From NCBI RefSeq assembly GCF_024345225.1, contig NZ_BROD01000001.1:1426001-1490000 (forward strand): a DNA stretch of 64,000 nucleotides. Direction: 5' to 3'. Positions 35,299-44,802 of the stretch are shown one piece after another. The stretch is from Clostridium sp. TW13 (lineage in GTDB: Bacteria > Bacillota > Clostridia > Clostridiales > Clostridiaceae). The notes beneath the pieces were generated by a model, which saw only the letters and a program-made list of their open reading frames with translations, did not search any database and was not told the DNA's origin. Made by a program: the position numbers and the translations under genes. How positions within the stretch are numbered: the first letter of the stretch is position 1; every line of letters starts with the position of its first letter.

Positions 35299-36396
35299 AT
35301 GAATATAGGAATAGTAGGTTTACCAAATGTAGGTAAGAGTACTTTATTTAATGCTATAACAAAAGCTGGAGCAGAATCAGCAAACTATCCATTCTGTACA
35401 ATAGAACCTAATGTTGGAGTCGTAAGCGTACCAGATGAAAGATTAGATGTTCTAGAAAAAATGTATAATACTAAGAAAAAGGTATATACTGCTATAGAAT
35501 TTTATGATATAGCGGGATTGGTAAAAGGAGCTAGTAAGGGTGAAGGTTTAGGAAATAAATTTTTATCTCATATTAGAGAAGTTTCTTCAATTGTACATGT
35601 GGTAAGATGCTTTAATGATCCGAATGTTGTGCATGTAGATGGCTCAGTAGACCCAATTAGAGATATAGAAACTATCAATTTAGAGTTGATTTTTTCAGAT
35701 TTAGAAGTTCTTGAGAGAAGAATGGAAAAGACTATGAAATTAGTAAGATCTGGAGATAAGAAAGCTAAATTTGAATATGATTTAATGGAAAGAATTAAAG
35801 CTCACCTTGAAGCGAATAAACCAATAAGAACATTAGACGTAACAGAAGATGAAGATGAATTCATCAAAACTTTATTTATGATAACATCAAAACCAGTTTT
35901 ATATGCTTGTAATATATCTGAAGATGATTTGATGTCAGGCAATCTTGAAAATGATTTTGTTAAAAAAGTTAAACAGTATGCAGCTGAAGAACATTCAGGT
36001 ACTGTAGTTATGTGTGCAAGATTAGAGGAAGAACTTTCAACTCTAGAAGATGATGAGAAGAAAGAAATGCTTGAGGAATATGGTCTTCAAGAAACAGGTT
36101 TAAATAAGCTAATAAAAGCTAGTTATGAATTATTAGGTCTTATAAGTTATCTTACAGCAGGAGTTCAAGAAGTAAGAGCATGGACAATTATAAAAGGAAC
36201 AAAGGCTCCTCAAGCAGCAGGAAAAATCCATACAGATATTGAAAGAGGATTTATTAGAGCTGAAATTATTGGCTATGATGATCTTGTTCAATGTGGATCA
36301 GAAGCTGCAGCAAAAGAAAAGGGATTATATAGACTTGAAGGAAAAGAATATGTAATGCAAGATGGAGATGTAGTTAATTTTAGATTTAATGTATAA
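35299..36396 (+). CDS. ychF: redox-regulated P-loop ATPase YchF (OLA1-type)
   Basis: A 365-aa Obg-family protein that prefers ATP over GTP and associates with ribosomes. G1 is GLPNVGKST (7-15), G3 DIAGLVKGASKGEGLGN, and the usual NKxD motif is replaced by ACNISEDD, consistent with altered nucleotide specificity. A coiled-coil insertion (about 130-195) and a C-terminal TGS domain (about 280-363) complete the family architecture. Single-gene unit with a strong terminator downstream. Confidence 0.96.
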   Translation: MNIGIVGLPNVGKSTLFNAITKAGAESANYPFCTIEPNVGVVSVPDERLDVLEKMYNTKKKVYTAIEFYDIAGLVKGASKGEGLGNKFLSHIREVSSIVHVVRCFNDPNVVHVDGSVDPIRDIETINLELIFSDLEVLERRMEKTMKLVRSGDKKAKFEYDLMERIKAHLEANKPIRTLDVTEDEDEFIKTLFMITSKPVLYACNISEDDLMSGNLENDFVKKVKQYAAEEHSGTVVMCARLEEELSTLEDDEKKEMLEEYGLQETGLNKLIKASYELLGLISYLTAGVQEVRAWTIIKGTKAPQAAGKIHTDIERGFIRAEIIGYDDLVQCGSEAAAKEKGLYRLEGKEYVMQDGDVVNFRFNV

Positions 36397-36482
36397 CAAA
36401 AATATGGTATATGTACAATAAAGCACTTAACATTTTGTATTGAATATATTTAAATTGCATTTATTAAAAGAATAATTATATA

Positions 36483-36535
36483 AAAACGTAAACCGCCACT
36501 ATATGGAAATTATAGTGGCGGTTTACGTTTTTTAT
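36483..36535 (+). terminator. strong intrinsic terminator after ychF
   Basis: An 18-bp perfect core stem (36486-36503 with 36511-36528; ACGTAAACCGCC...GGCGGTTTACGT) extended by A-T pairs, loop TGGAAAT, T-run. Probably also blocks transcription into mraZ from upstream. Confidence 0.93.
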
Positions 36536-36607
36536 ATTTGAAATCAATTACAAACATAATTTTTTTAAAATTTTTTGTGAAAAGATTTAAATAAAATAAA
36601 ATTTCCA

Positions 36608-36636
36608 TTGAAGGTATTTTTTTTTTAGTATAGAAT
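36608..36636 (+). promoter_or_regulatory. SigA promoter of the mraZ (dcw) operon
   Basis: TTGAAG (36608-36613), 17-bp spacer that is mostly T, TAGAAT (36631-36636). Confidence 0.7.
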
Positions 36637-36640
36637 ATAA

Positions 36641-36680
36641 TTAGTGGGTTAAAGTGGAGCAAAGTGGATGAAAGTAGATT
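36641..36680 (+). promoter_or_regulatory. MraZ operator: four tandem 10-bp repeats
   Basis: Consecutive units at 36641, 36651, 36661 and 36671: TTAGTGGGTT, AAAGTGGAGC, AAAGTGGATG, AAAGTAGATT. The shared core is (A/T)(A/T)AGTGG at exact 10-bp spacing. MraZ is known to bind direct repeats of this kind in front of its own operon. Confidence 0.85.
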
Positions 36681-36704
36681 GAAAAGGAAGAGAAGGGGTA
36701 TGAA

Positions 36705-37133
36705 ATGTTTATAGGTGAATACAATCATGCAGTGGACACTAAAAATAGAATAATCATCCCTTCAAAATTTCGTGATGAACTTTTGGGAAAGTTTATAATG
36801 ACCAAAGGACTTGATGGTTGTTTATATGTTTATCCAGAATCAGAATGGAATATCCTACAGGAAAAGTTGAAGTCACTTCCGCTAACCAATAGAGATGCTA
36901 GAGCTTTTGTAAGGTTTTTCTTTTCAGGAGCGTCAGAAATAGAAATTGATAAACAAGGTAGAGCATTAATTCCACAAAATTTAAAGGAATATGCCAAGAT
37001 AGATAAGGAAATAGTAAGCATAGGAGTTTCTAATAGAATAGAAATTTGGAGCAAAGAAAAGTGGCAGGAATACAATGAATCAGATATTGATTATGATTCA
37101 ATTGCCGAGAAGATGAGTTTATTAGGAATTTAA
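36705..37133 (+). CDS. mraZ: transcriptional regulator MraZ
   Basis: MraZ is the AbrB-fold regulator that represses its own division/cell-wall operon. The 142-aa protein has two SpoVT-AbrB-type repeats: [20 protein letters not shown] near the N-terminus and [20 protein letters not shown] at about 77-96. It binds tandem repeats, four of which lie right before it. The RBS is GAAGGGG. First gene of mraZ-rsmH-ftsL-spoVD. Confidence 0.97.
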   Translation: MFIGEYNHAVDTKNRIIIPSKFRDELLGKFIMTKGLDGCLYVYPESEWNILQEKLKSLPLTNRDARAFVRFFFSGASEIEIDKQGRALIPQNLKEYAKIDKEIVSIGVSNRIEIWSKEKWQEYNESDIDYDSIAEKMSLLGI

Positions 37134-37150
37134 ACGAAGGAGAATATAAA

Positions 37151-38083
37151 ATGGAATTTAAACATGTGTCTGTATTATTAAATGAGTGTATTGAAGGGCT
37201 AAATATTAAAGAAAACGGTATATATGTAGATTGTACATTAGGTGGAGCAGGACACTCATCTCATATTATAGAAAAGTTATCAAGCGAAGGGTTGCTTATA
37301 GGTATAGACCAAGATACGGAAGCGTTAAAAGCTGCAAATGAAAAACTAAGCAAGTATGAAAACAAAAAATTAGTTCATAATAATTTTTACAATATTAAAT
37401 CAATATTAGAAGATTTAGAGGTTGAAAAGGTTGACGGAATATTAATGGATTTAGGAGTATCATCATATCAATTAGATAATCCGGAGAGAGGCTTTAGCTA
37501 TATGAATGATGCAGAACTTGACATGAGAATGGATAGGGAAAATTCTTTATCAGCATATGATGTGGTTAATAGTTATAGTGAAGAAGAATTAGCTAGAATT
37601 ATTAGAGAATATGGTGAAGAAAAATTTGCTAAGAGGATAGCCAACTTTATAGTAAATGCAAGAAAAGAGAAAGCTGTAGAAACTACATTTGAATTGGTAG
37701 AAATAATTAAAAAAGCTATTCCTGCAAAGGCTAGACGAGAAGGACCGCATCCAGCAAAGAGAACTTTTCAAGCTATTAGAATAGAAGTTAATAGAGAACT
37801 AAGTATAATTGAACAAACAATTTTAGATGGGGTAGAAAAACTAAATAAGGGTGGAAGAATGGCAATAATAACTTTCCATTCTTTAGAAGATAGAATTGTA
37901 AAGAATACATTTAGAACTCTTCAAAATCCATGTACATGTCCTAGGGAGTTTCCGATATGTATTTGCAATAAAAAACCAGTAGTTAAGTTGATTAATAATA
38001 AGCCTATAGAAGCGTCTGCTGAAGAATTAGAATATAATCCAAGAAGTAGAAGTGCTAAATTGAGAATATTAGAAAAAATTTAA
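37151..38083 (+). CDS. rsmH: 16S rRNA (cytosine1402-N4)-methyltransferase
   Basis: RsmH (MraW) methylates N4 of C1402 in 16S rRNA. The 310-aa sequence begins [15 protein letters not shown] and has the SAM motif [12 protein letters not shown] (26-37), [20 protein letters not shown], and the late [16 protein letters not shown] CxCx8CxC-like cysteine segment near the C-terminus ([12 protein letters not shown]) is typical. Second gene of the dcw operon, 17 bp after mraZ. Confidence 0.98.
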   Translation: MEFKHVSVLLNECIEGLNIKENGIYVDCTLGGAGHSSHIIEKLSSEGLLIGIDQDTEALKAANEKLSKYENKKLVHNNFYNIKSILEDLEVEKVDGILMDLGVSSYQLDNPERGFSYMNDAELDMRMDRENSLSAYDVVNSYSEEELARIIREYGEEKFAKRIANFIVNARKEKAVETTFELVEIIKKAIPAKARREGPHPAKRTFQAIRIEVNRELSIIEQTILDGVEKLNKGGRMAIITFHSLEDRIVKNTFRTLQNPCTCPREFPICICNKKPVVKLINNKPIEASAEELEYNPRSRSAKLRILEKI

Positions 38084-38119
38084 AAATATCTGTAATAATA
38101 TTTCAAGGGGTTGAATAAA

Positions 38120-38614
38120 GTGATAGAGAAGAATTTAAATTATATAAATGGCAATACAGTATTGGAACCTAAAACAACACCATTGGATCCTCAGGTGGAG
38201 AGACAATATGAAGAACTTAAGAAAGCAAAGAAAAACAGACAATTAAGAGAAAAGCAAAAGAGAAGAAAAGCAAGAAAAGCAGCAACTCAGACAATATTTA
38301 TTTTGTTTGCAGCAGGAATGTTTGTAATTTGGAGTGATAATAGAGTCTATAAAGCTGAAAACAATTTAACTCAGATGAAATATGCAATTGCTAATCTTCA
38401 AAGTGAAAACGAAGCTCTTAATGTAAAATTGTTAAAAGCATCTTCTATTAATGACATTAGAAGTTCAGCAGAAACTAAGTTAGGTATGATAACTCCAACA
38501 AAAAATGATATAAAAAGGGTAGATTTACAAAAAAACAATTTTAAGCCAAAGAGTGAAGAGAGCGTCAAAGACGGAAAAAGTTTATTTTCAAAAATACTAG
38601 ATGCATTTTTCTAA
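38120..38614 (+). CDS. ftsL: cell division protein FtsL-like (septum formation initiator family)
   Basis: A 164-aa bitopic membrane protein. A basic cytoplasmic N-terminus (KKNRQLREKQKRRKARK) leads into one membrane segment (about 57-72, TIFILFAAGMFVIW) and an extracellular coiled coil (about 78-110), the FtsL/DivIC layout that partners DivIB. Sequence conservation is low, so the name rests on topology and position between rsmH and spoVD. GTG 38120 is 10 nt after AAGGGG; a TTG at 38111 abuts that site and is unlikely. Confidence 0.8.
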   Translation: MIEKNLNYINGNTVLEPKTTPLDPQVERQYEELKKAKKNRQLREKQKRRKARKAATQTIFILFAAGMFVIWSDNRVYKAENNLTQMKYAIANLQSENEALNVKLLKASSINDIRSSAETKLGMITPTKNDIKRVDLQKNNFKPKSEESVKDGKSLFSKILDAFF

Positions 38615-38659
38615 AGTGCATCTTATATTGTTTACAGAAATTTTTCTGGAGGTAGTTAC

Positions 38660-40876
38660 GTGAAGAATAGGAAATTTAGGGACAGAGGAATAATTAGAAA
38701 AAGAATGTATATAATCTTAAGTATGTTAGCTTTAGTGTTTTTTATATTGGTGTTAAGACTTAGCTATATAATGATATTTAAGTCAAATGAATATTCTGCT
38801 AAAGCTATTGAACAGTGGACAAGCGAAATTAAAATTTCAGCTAGAAGAGGTAAAATACTTGACACAAATGGAGTAGAATTAGCTGTAAGTGCCAATGTAT
38901 ATAGGGTTGATTTTGATTTAAATGCCATTAGAGCATATCTTCAAAGAAAGTACAATGATGCTCAAAAATATACTGCTATTTCCAAGCAAATAGCAGATGC
39001 TGTAGGAATCAGTGAAGATGATGTTTTGAAAAAGTTAAGATATAAGCTTCCGAGTGGAGCTAATGCTGGAAGTGCGACTTTGATTAGAAGAATTGAAAAA
39101 GATCCTGCAGATAAGGTAAAGGCTTTAAATATTTCGGGAGTAATGGTATCAGCAGATACAAAGAGATATTATCCAAATAATAATTTCTTAGCTCAAGTAA
39201 TTGGAACTACTAATGTAGACGGAGTTGGTCTTGGAGGAATTGAGCTTCAATATAATAATGATCTTTCAGGCGTAGCTGGTATGAGAATTGCTGAATTAGA
39301 TGCAAAGAGAAACTCAGAATTACCTTATGCTATTTCTAAATTTACAGCTCCAGTGGATGGCAAAGATGTAACGCTTACTATAGACGAAAAGATGCAAGAG
39401 TTTGCAGAAAAAGCAGCAACAATTGCGATGACAAACAATAAAGCAAAGGGTGCTAGTGTAATGATTATGAATGTTAAAAATGGCGAAATCTTAGCTATGG
39501 CTAATAAACCAGATTTTAATCCTAATAATCCTTATGATGGTGCTGAAAACTTTGAAGGAGCGACTTCTAGTGATAAAATACAAAAAATGTGGAGAAATCA
39601 TTTAGTGAGTGATTCTTTTGAATGTGGTTCTATATTTAAAGTTATAACAGCTTCTGCAGGTGTAGAAGAGGGAGTGGCAGACGTAGGAGAAAAATATACT
39701 TGCGGTGGTGCTACTAATGTATTGGGAACTACAATTCACTGTTGGAAAACCAGTGGACATGGTACTCAAGCTTTTCCTGAGATTCTGCAAAATTCTTGTA
39801 ACGTTGGTTTTATAGAGTTAGGAAAGAAAATAGGAAAAGAAAAATTAAATGAGTATATTAAGAAATTTGGATTTGGTAAAGTTTCAGGGGTAGATTTACC
39901 TGGAGAAGCTAAAGGAATAGTTAAAAAAACTGAGGCAATTAGTGATGTTGACTTAGCAACTATTTCATTTGGTCAAACTGATACTGTAAATCCAGTACAG
40001 TATATGGCTGCATTTTCAGCTGTTGGTAATAATGGAACATGGATTCAACCACATATTATGAAGGAAGTATCACATGTAGATGAAAATGGTAAGAGAGTAG
40101 TTGATAAAGAATTCCAACCTACAACAAAACAGGTTATAAGTGCTGATACAGCTAAAAGAGTAAGATCAGCATTAGAATTAGTTGTTACTAAAGGTTCAGC
40201 TAAGCAAGCACAAGTTGAAGGTTATCGTATAGGTGGTAAAACAGGTACTGCTCAAAAAGTTAATCCAGCTACAGGTAGATATTATGATGATAAGAGATAT
40301 ATATCATCATTTGCAGCAATGGCTCCTATAGATGATCCTCAAATTGCAATATTTATTACAATTGATGAACCAAGTGCAGGTGCATATTATGCAGGTGTAA
40401 TTTGTACGCCTATTGGTCATATTTTATTTACTGATATTTTTAACTATATGGGTTCAAAAATTAATCATGAAGATACAGCATCTCTTGCTAAGAGTATTGT
40501 AATACCAGATGTAAGAGGACAAAAAGTTGAAGATGGAAAGAAAGCTCTTAAAGCATTAAACTTAGATGTTGAAATTAGTGGTGAGGGTGAGTATATTACA
40601 GATATCAAACCATTACCTGGTTGTACTGTAAAAGAAGGAACTAAGATTAATGTTGCACTAGGTAGTGCTTCTAACTATAATAAAGATGTAACAGTTCCAG
40701 ATATAATTGGATATACTAAACCACAAGTTGAGCAGGTGTTTAAGGATATTGGATTGGAGTCTGAATTCCAAGGAGATGGTGTTGTAGAAAGCTCATCAAT
40801 AAAACCTGGTGAAACAGTTAAAAAGGGATCAAAAATAAAATGTGTATTAGCAGTTGATGATGATTTAGGAGATTAG
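38660..40876 (+). CDS. spoVD: penicillin-binding protein, SpoVD/PBP2B type, with two PASTA domains
   Basis: A 738-aa class B transpeptidase anchored by an N-terminal segment (about 17-38). Dimerisation domain to about 230, then the transpeptidase with SxxK at S324-K327 (ECGSIFKVIT), SCN in NSCNVGF and KTG in GGKTGTAQK. Two C-terminal PASTA domains follow (about 610-670 and 675-735). Bacillus has separate PBP2B (two PASTA) and SpoVD (one); here one gene occupies the position, so it may serve vegetative septation, cortex synthesis, or both. Start GTG after GGAGG. A terminator follows at 40878. Confidence 0.92.
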   Translation: MKNRKFRDRGIIRKRMYIILSMLALVFFILVLRLSYIMIFKSNEYSAKAIEQWTSEIKISARRGKILDTNGVELAVSANVYRVDFDLNAIRAYLQRKYNDAQKYTAISKQIADAVGISEDDVLKKLRYKLPSGANAGSATLIRRIEKDPADKVKALNISGVMVSADTKRYYPNNNFLAQVIGTTNVDGVGLGGIELQYNNDLSGVAGMRIAELDAKRNSELPYAISKFTAPVDGKDVTLTIDEKMQEFAEKAATIAMTNNKAKGASVMIMNVKNGEILAMANKPDFNPNNPYDGAENFEGATSSDKIQKMWRNHLVSDSFECGSIFKVITASAGVEEGVADVGEKYTCGGATNVLGTTIHCWKTSGHGTQAFPEILQNSCNVGFIELGKKIGKEKLNEYIKKFGFGKVSGVDLPGEAKGIVKKTEAISDVDLATISFGQTDTVNPVQYMAAFSAVGNNGTWIQPHIMKEVSHVDENGKRVVDKEFQPTTKQVISADTAKRVRSALELVVTKGSAKQAQVEGYRIGGKTGTAQKVNPATGRYYDDKRYISSFAAMAPIDDPQIAIFITIDEPSAGAYYAGVICTPIGHILFTDIFNYMGSKINHEDTASLAKSIVIPDVRGQKVEDGKKALKALNLDVEISGEGEYITDIKPLPGCTVKEGTKINVALGSASNYNKDVTVPDIIGYTKPQVEQVFKDIGLESEFQGDGVVESSSIKPGETVKKGSKIKCVLAVDDDLGD

Positions 40877-40877
40877 T

Positions 40878-40915
40878 AATTCTAGCATGTACCTGTGGTG
40901 CATGCTAGAATTTTG
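40878..40915 (+). terminator. intrinsic terminator between spoVD and murE
   Basis: 12-bp perfect stem AATTCTAGCATG / CATGCTAGAATT with an 11-nt loop, then TTTGT. The short T-run may allow read-through into murE. Confidence 0.72.
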
Positions 40916-40968
40916 TAAATGGTCATTTTTCTAAGTTGTTATGCATAGAATTTAAGGAGTTGATTTTT

Positions 40969-42426
40969 ATGTTACTTAAAAATTTGTTAGAAGGATTAGA
41001 TTATCAATTAGTAAGTGGTGATGTAAATAGAGAGATAGGAAAAATTTGTTATGATAACAGAAAAGTTTCAAAAGATGATTTATTTGTGTGTGTCAAAGGA
41101 TTTTCAGTGGATGGACATACTTTTGCTGAAAAGGCAACTGAAAATGGAGCTACAGTAGTAGTATGTGAAGATGAAGTGAAAGTTTTGGAAGGTGTTACAG
41201 TAATTAAAGTAGATAATACTAGAAGAGCTTTAGCAAAGATAGCATCAAATTATTATGGAAATCCATCTAAAAAACTTAAGGTTATAGGTATTACAGGAAC
41301 AAATGGTAAAACTACCTCCAGCTATATTATCAGAGATGTACTTACCAAGGCAGGGAATAAGGTTGGTCTTATTGGTACGATAGCAAATTATATAGGAGAT
41401 AAAAAATTTAAGACTGAAAGAACGACTCCAGAATCATTAGAACTTCAAGAGCTATTTAAACAGATGGTTGATGAAGGAGCTAATTATTGTGTTATGGAAG
41501 TATCTTCTCATGCTTTAGCCTTAGACAGGGTATATGATGTGGAGTTTGATTATGCAATTTTCACTAATTTAACTAGAGATCATCTAGATATGCATAAAAC
41601 TTTTGAAGAATATTATAAAGCAAAGTTTAAATTATTTAAAATGGCCAATAATTGTATTATAAACATAGATGATGACTATGGAAAAAGAATTATTGAAGAT
41701 TTAGAGGAAGATAAAAAATCAAAAAATATAGTTACTATATCTTTAAAACAAGATGCAGATTACACTGCAGAAAATATTTTACTTGGAGCCATGAAATCTG
41801 AATTTGATACTAAAGGCAAAAAATATGAAATGGAGATACCAGGACTATATAATGTTTATAATTCTTTAGGATGCATTGCAGTATGTGATTTGTTGAAGCT
41901 ATCTTACGAGAAAATAAATGCTGCATTAAAAGAAGCTACTGTTCCCGGAAGATGTCAGAGAGTTGGTAAGAGTCATAACTTAGATTTTACAATTATTGTT
42001 GATTATGCGCATACTCCAGATGGATTGGAGAATATATTATCTACAGTAAAGCAAGTTACAAAAGGAAGAGTAATTGCAGTGTTTGGTTGTGGTGGTAACA
42101 GGGATACAGTAAAGAGACCACAAATGGGTGAAATAGCAACAAGAATTGCAGATATAGCAATAGTGACTTCTGATAATCCTAGAAAGGAAGAGCCAGCTCT
42201 GATTATAGAAGATATTCTTAAGGGAATAAAGGACAAGGACAATTGCATTACTATAGAAAATAGATATGATGCTATAAAGAAGGCTATAGAACTTGCAAAA
42301 TCAGAGGATTCTGTAGTTATAGCAGGAAAAGGCCATGAGGATTATCAAATATTAAAAGATGAAACTATTCATTTTGATGATAGAGAAGTAGTTGAAGAAA
42401 TTCTTCAAAATAGAAATGAGGTTTAA
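40969..42426 (+). CDS. murE: UDP-MurNAc-L-Ala-D-Glu:meso-diaminopimelate ligase
   Basis: MurE adds the third residue of the peptidoglycan stem peptide. The 485-aa protein has the P-loop GTNGKTT (110-116), the carbamylated-lysine region and the substrate-selecting motif DNPR (402-405), which marks specificity for meso-diaminopimelate rather than lysine; this fits dapA/dapB in the same window. The GKGHE motif is at 453-457. ATG 40969 is preceded by AAGGAG; an upstream ATG at 40936 is in frame but lacks a site. Two bases separate it from murF. Confidence 0.97.
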   Translation: MLLKNLLEGLDYQLVSGDVNREIGKICYDNRKVSKDDLFVCVKGFSVDGHTFAEKATENGATVVVCEDEVKVLEGVTVIKVDNTRRALAKIASNYYGNPSKKLKVIGITGTNGKTTSSYIIRDVLTKAGNKVGLIGTIANYIGDKKFKTERTTPESLELQELFKQMVDEGANYCVMEVSSHALALDRVYDVEFDYAIFTNLTRDHLDMHKTFEEYYKAKFKLFKMANNCIINIDDDYGKRIIEDLEEDKKSKNIVTISLKQDADYTAENILLGAMKSEFDTKGKKYEMEIPGLYNVYNSLGCIAVCDLLKLSYEKINAALKEATVPGRCQRVGKSHNLDFTIIVDYAHTPDGLENILSTVKQVTKGRVIAVFGCGGNRDTVKRPQMGEIATRIADIAIVTSDNPRKEEPALIIEDILKGIKDKDNCITIENRYDAIKKAIELAKSEDSVVIAGKGHEDYQILKDETIHFDDREVVEEILQNRNEV

Positions 42427-42428
42427 TA

Positions 42429-43781
42429 ATGAATTTAGGTTTAGAAGAGATACTGAAAGCACTTAATGGTAAAGTTGTAGTAAAAGGTAGGGAAGATTTT
42501 AAGGTAGTTTCTACAGATACGAGAAAAATTGAAGTAGGTAGTTTATTTATTGCATTAAAAGGCAATAATTTCAATGGGAATTTATTTATAAAAGAAGCAG
42601 TTGAAAAGGGAGCTACTATATGCATAGTAGATGAAATTCATTTCCAATCTGCTGAGATTACAGATTCAACAATAATAAAAGTAGACAATACTACAGAAGC
42701 GTTAAAAGACTTAGCAGAATTTTATAGAAAAAAGTTAAAAATAAAGGTTGTTGGAGTTACAGGTTCAACAGGTAAAACTTCTACTAAAGATTTAATTGCA
42801 GCTGCATTGAGTACAAAATATAAGGTGTTTAAAACAAAAGGAAACTTTAATAATGAAATAGGATTACCATTGATGGTATTTCAATTAGATGAAACTTATG
42901 ATGTAGCAGTTCTTGAAATGGGAATGAGTGATTTTAATGAAATTCATAATCTTTCAAAGATAGCTAGACCAGACATTGCTGTCATAACAAATATAGGAAT
43001 TTCTCATATTGAAAATTTAAAGACAAGAGATAATATATTAAAGGCAAAAATGGAGATAACAGATTTTTTAAAGGAAAAATCACCATTAATTCTTAGTGGC
43101 AATGATGATAAGTTAGTAACTGTGGAAAATTCTAATTTCAATGTTATAAAAGTAGGTTTAGATAATAAAGATTACTGCATAGATAACATTAAATTTTTAG
43201 AAAATGAAACTCAATTTAATACAATAATTGATGGAGAAAAAGTTAAGTTTACTATTCCTCTCCTTGGAAAACATAACGTGTATAATACTTTACTAGCCCT
43301 ATGCGTAGGAAGAAATCTGGGGGTATCTGTTACCGAAATGCAACAAGGAATGGCAAATTTAGAAGCTACTTCAATGAGATTGGATATAATGAAGAAAGAT
43401 AAGTATACAATTATTAATGATTGTTACAATTCTAGTCCAGCCTCAGTAAAAGCTGCTATAGAAGTTCAAAAGAATCTTTCTAGTAAAAGAAAAGTGGCGA
43501 TTTTAGGAACTATGAAGGAACTTGGATTAGAGTCAAAATCTGCTCATTTCGAAGTTGGAAAATTTGCTAAGGATAATGATGTGGATTTATTGCTATTAAC
43601 AGGTGAATTTACTGAAGAAGCTAGATTAGGTTATGGAGAGAAGAATGCTTATATTTATACTTCAGTATCTGAGTTAATAAACGACTTAGATAATAAGATA
43701 AAGATTGGTGATTCAATCTTAGTTAAAGCTTCTAGGAGTATGAAATTTGAGCAAATCATAGAGAGCTTAGATAAAAAGTAA
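42429..43781 (+). CDS. murF: UDP-MurNAc-tripeptide:D-Ala-D-Ala ligase
   Basis: MurF attaches D-Ala-D-Ala, completing the UDP-MurNAc-pentapeptide. The 450-aa sequence has the N-terminal uracil-binding domain (STDTRKIEVGSLFIALKG), the P-loop GSTGKT (112-117), KTKGNFNNEIGLPL, and the C-terminal DCYNSSPASVKAA with the D-Ala-D-Ala-side motif. It follows murE directly and is translated from an RBS inside the murE end. Confidence 0.97.
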   Translation: MNLGLEEILKALNGKVVVKGREDFKVVSTDTRKIEVGSLFIALKGNNFNGNLFIKEAVEKGATICIVDEIHFQSAEITDSTIIKVDNTTEALKDLAEFYRKKLKIKVVGVTGSTGKTSTKDLIAAALSTKYKVFKTKGNFNNEIGLPLMVFQLDETYDVAVLEMGMSDFNEIHNLSKIARPDIAVITNIGISHIENLKTRDNILKAKMEITDFLKEKSPLILSGNDDKLVTVENSNFNVIKVGLDNKDYCIDNIKFLENETQFNTIIDGEKVKFTIPLLGKHNVYNTLLALCVGRNLGVSVTEMQQGMANLEATSMRLDIMKKDKYTIINDCYNSSPASVKAAIEVQKNLSSKRKVAILGTMKELGLESKSAHFEVGKFAKDNDVDLLLLTGEFTEEARLGYGEKNAYIYTSVSELINDLDNKIKIGDSILVKASRSMKFEQIIESLDKK

Positions 43782-43793
43782 TAGAATGGGGGG

Positions 43794-43810
43794 ACCACTA
43801 AAGTAGTGGT
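43794..43810 (+). promoter_or_regulatory. hairpin between Shine-Dalgarno and start codon of mraY
   Basis: ACCACTA-AAG-TAGTGGT is a perfect 7-bp stem with a 3-nt loop. The only G-rich Shine-Dalgarno (TGGGGGGA, 43787-43794) lies just 5' of the stem, about 24 nt from the ATG. When folded, the stem would bring it to about 7 nt from the start codon. Confidence 0.65.
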
Positions 43811-43817
43811 ATAAATT

Positions 43818-44777
43818 ATGGATAACAGTAGTTTATTATTATTAATATTAACAGTAGCGTTAAGTTTTTTAATTGCGAGTATTATAGGACCATTTATAAT
43901 ACCTATGTTAAGAAAACTAAAATTTGGACAGAATATAAGAGATGATGGTCCTAAAACTCATTTAAAAAAGGCAGGCACACCAACTATTGGTGGAATAATC
44001 TTTATTCTTTCTACTACAATTACTGTACTAGTTATGATACATGATTATAAAAGTCCGGCTATGGTCGTATTATTTGCATTTATTGCTTTTGGTTTTGTTG
44101 GATTCTTAGATGACATTTTGAAAATTATACATAAGAAGAATTTAGGTCTAAGGGCTTGGCAAAAGATGGTTTTATTATTCGTTGTTTCTAGTATATTAAC
44201 TTATTACGCTTATAGTAATCTTGGTACAGAAATGGTGATACCATTTGCAAAGATTAATTTTAACTTTGGAATTTTATTTATTCCTATTGTTATGGTTTAT
44301 TTATTGGCTTTTACAAATGCCGTGAATTTAACAGATGGGCTGGATGGACTATGCACATCAATAACTATTTTGGTTTTGGCATTTTTTGCAGCTATAACAT
44401 ATAAAATTAGTTTACCTTTATGTGTATTTTCAACTGCATTAATTGGAGGGTTATTAGGATTCCTTAGATTTAATGCTTATCCAGCAAAGGTATTTATGGG
44501 AGACACAGGTTCTTTAGCTTTAGGTGGAGCTGTAGCAGCAGTTGCAATGTTATTAAAAGCTGAATGGATTCTTGTAATTGTAGGTGGAATTTATGTTATT
44601 GAAACTTTATCAGTAGTAATTCAAGTAACATCATTTAAACTTACAGGTAAGAGAGTGTTTAAGATGGCTCCTATACATCATCATTTTGAACAACTTGGAT
44701 GGAATGAAACAAAAATTGTTAGTATCTTTTCTATTATTACAGTATTATTATGTTTCCTAGGTTTCTTGTCTTTATAG
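43818..44777 (+). CDS. mraY: phospho-N-acetylmuramoyl-pentapeptide transferase
   Basis: MraY transfers phospho-MurNAc-pentapeptide to undecaprenyl phosphate, forming lipid I. The 319-aa membrane protein has about ten membrane segments and the family motifs [18 protein letters not shown] (42-59), [12 protein letters not shown] with the catalytic aspartates, and the histidine motif [12 protein letters not shown] near residue 290. It lies 36 bp after murF behind a structured initiation region. Confidence 0.98.
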   Translation: MDNSSLLLLILTVALSFLIASIIGPFIIPMLRKLKFGQNIRDDGPKTHLKKAGTPTIGGIIFILSTTITVLVMIHDYKSPAMVVLFAFIAFGFVGFLDDILKIIHKKNLGLRAWQKMVLLFVVSSILTYYAYSNLGTEMVIPFAKINFNFGILFIPIVMVYLLAFTNAVNLTDGLDGLCTSITILVLAFFAAITYKISLPLCVFSTALIGGLLGFLRFNAYPAKVFMGDTGSLALGGAVAAVAMLLKAEWILVIVGGIYVIETLSVVIQVTSFKLTGKRVFKMAPIHHHFEQLGWNETKIVSIFSIITVLLCFLGFLSL

Positions 44778-44802
44778 AGCAATTTTATGGAGGAAAGCTT
44801 AT

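Larger units (their letters stand above)
36397..36704. other. 308-bp intergenic region between ychF and mraZ
   Basis: Contains the ychF terminator, a SigA promoter (36608-36636) and four 10-bp MraZ-type repeats (36641-36680). Positions 36397-36480 are AT-rich without recognisable signals. Confidence 0.7.
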
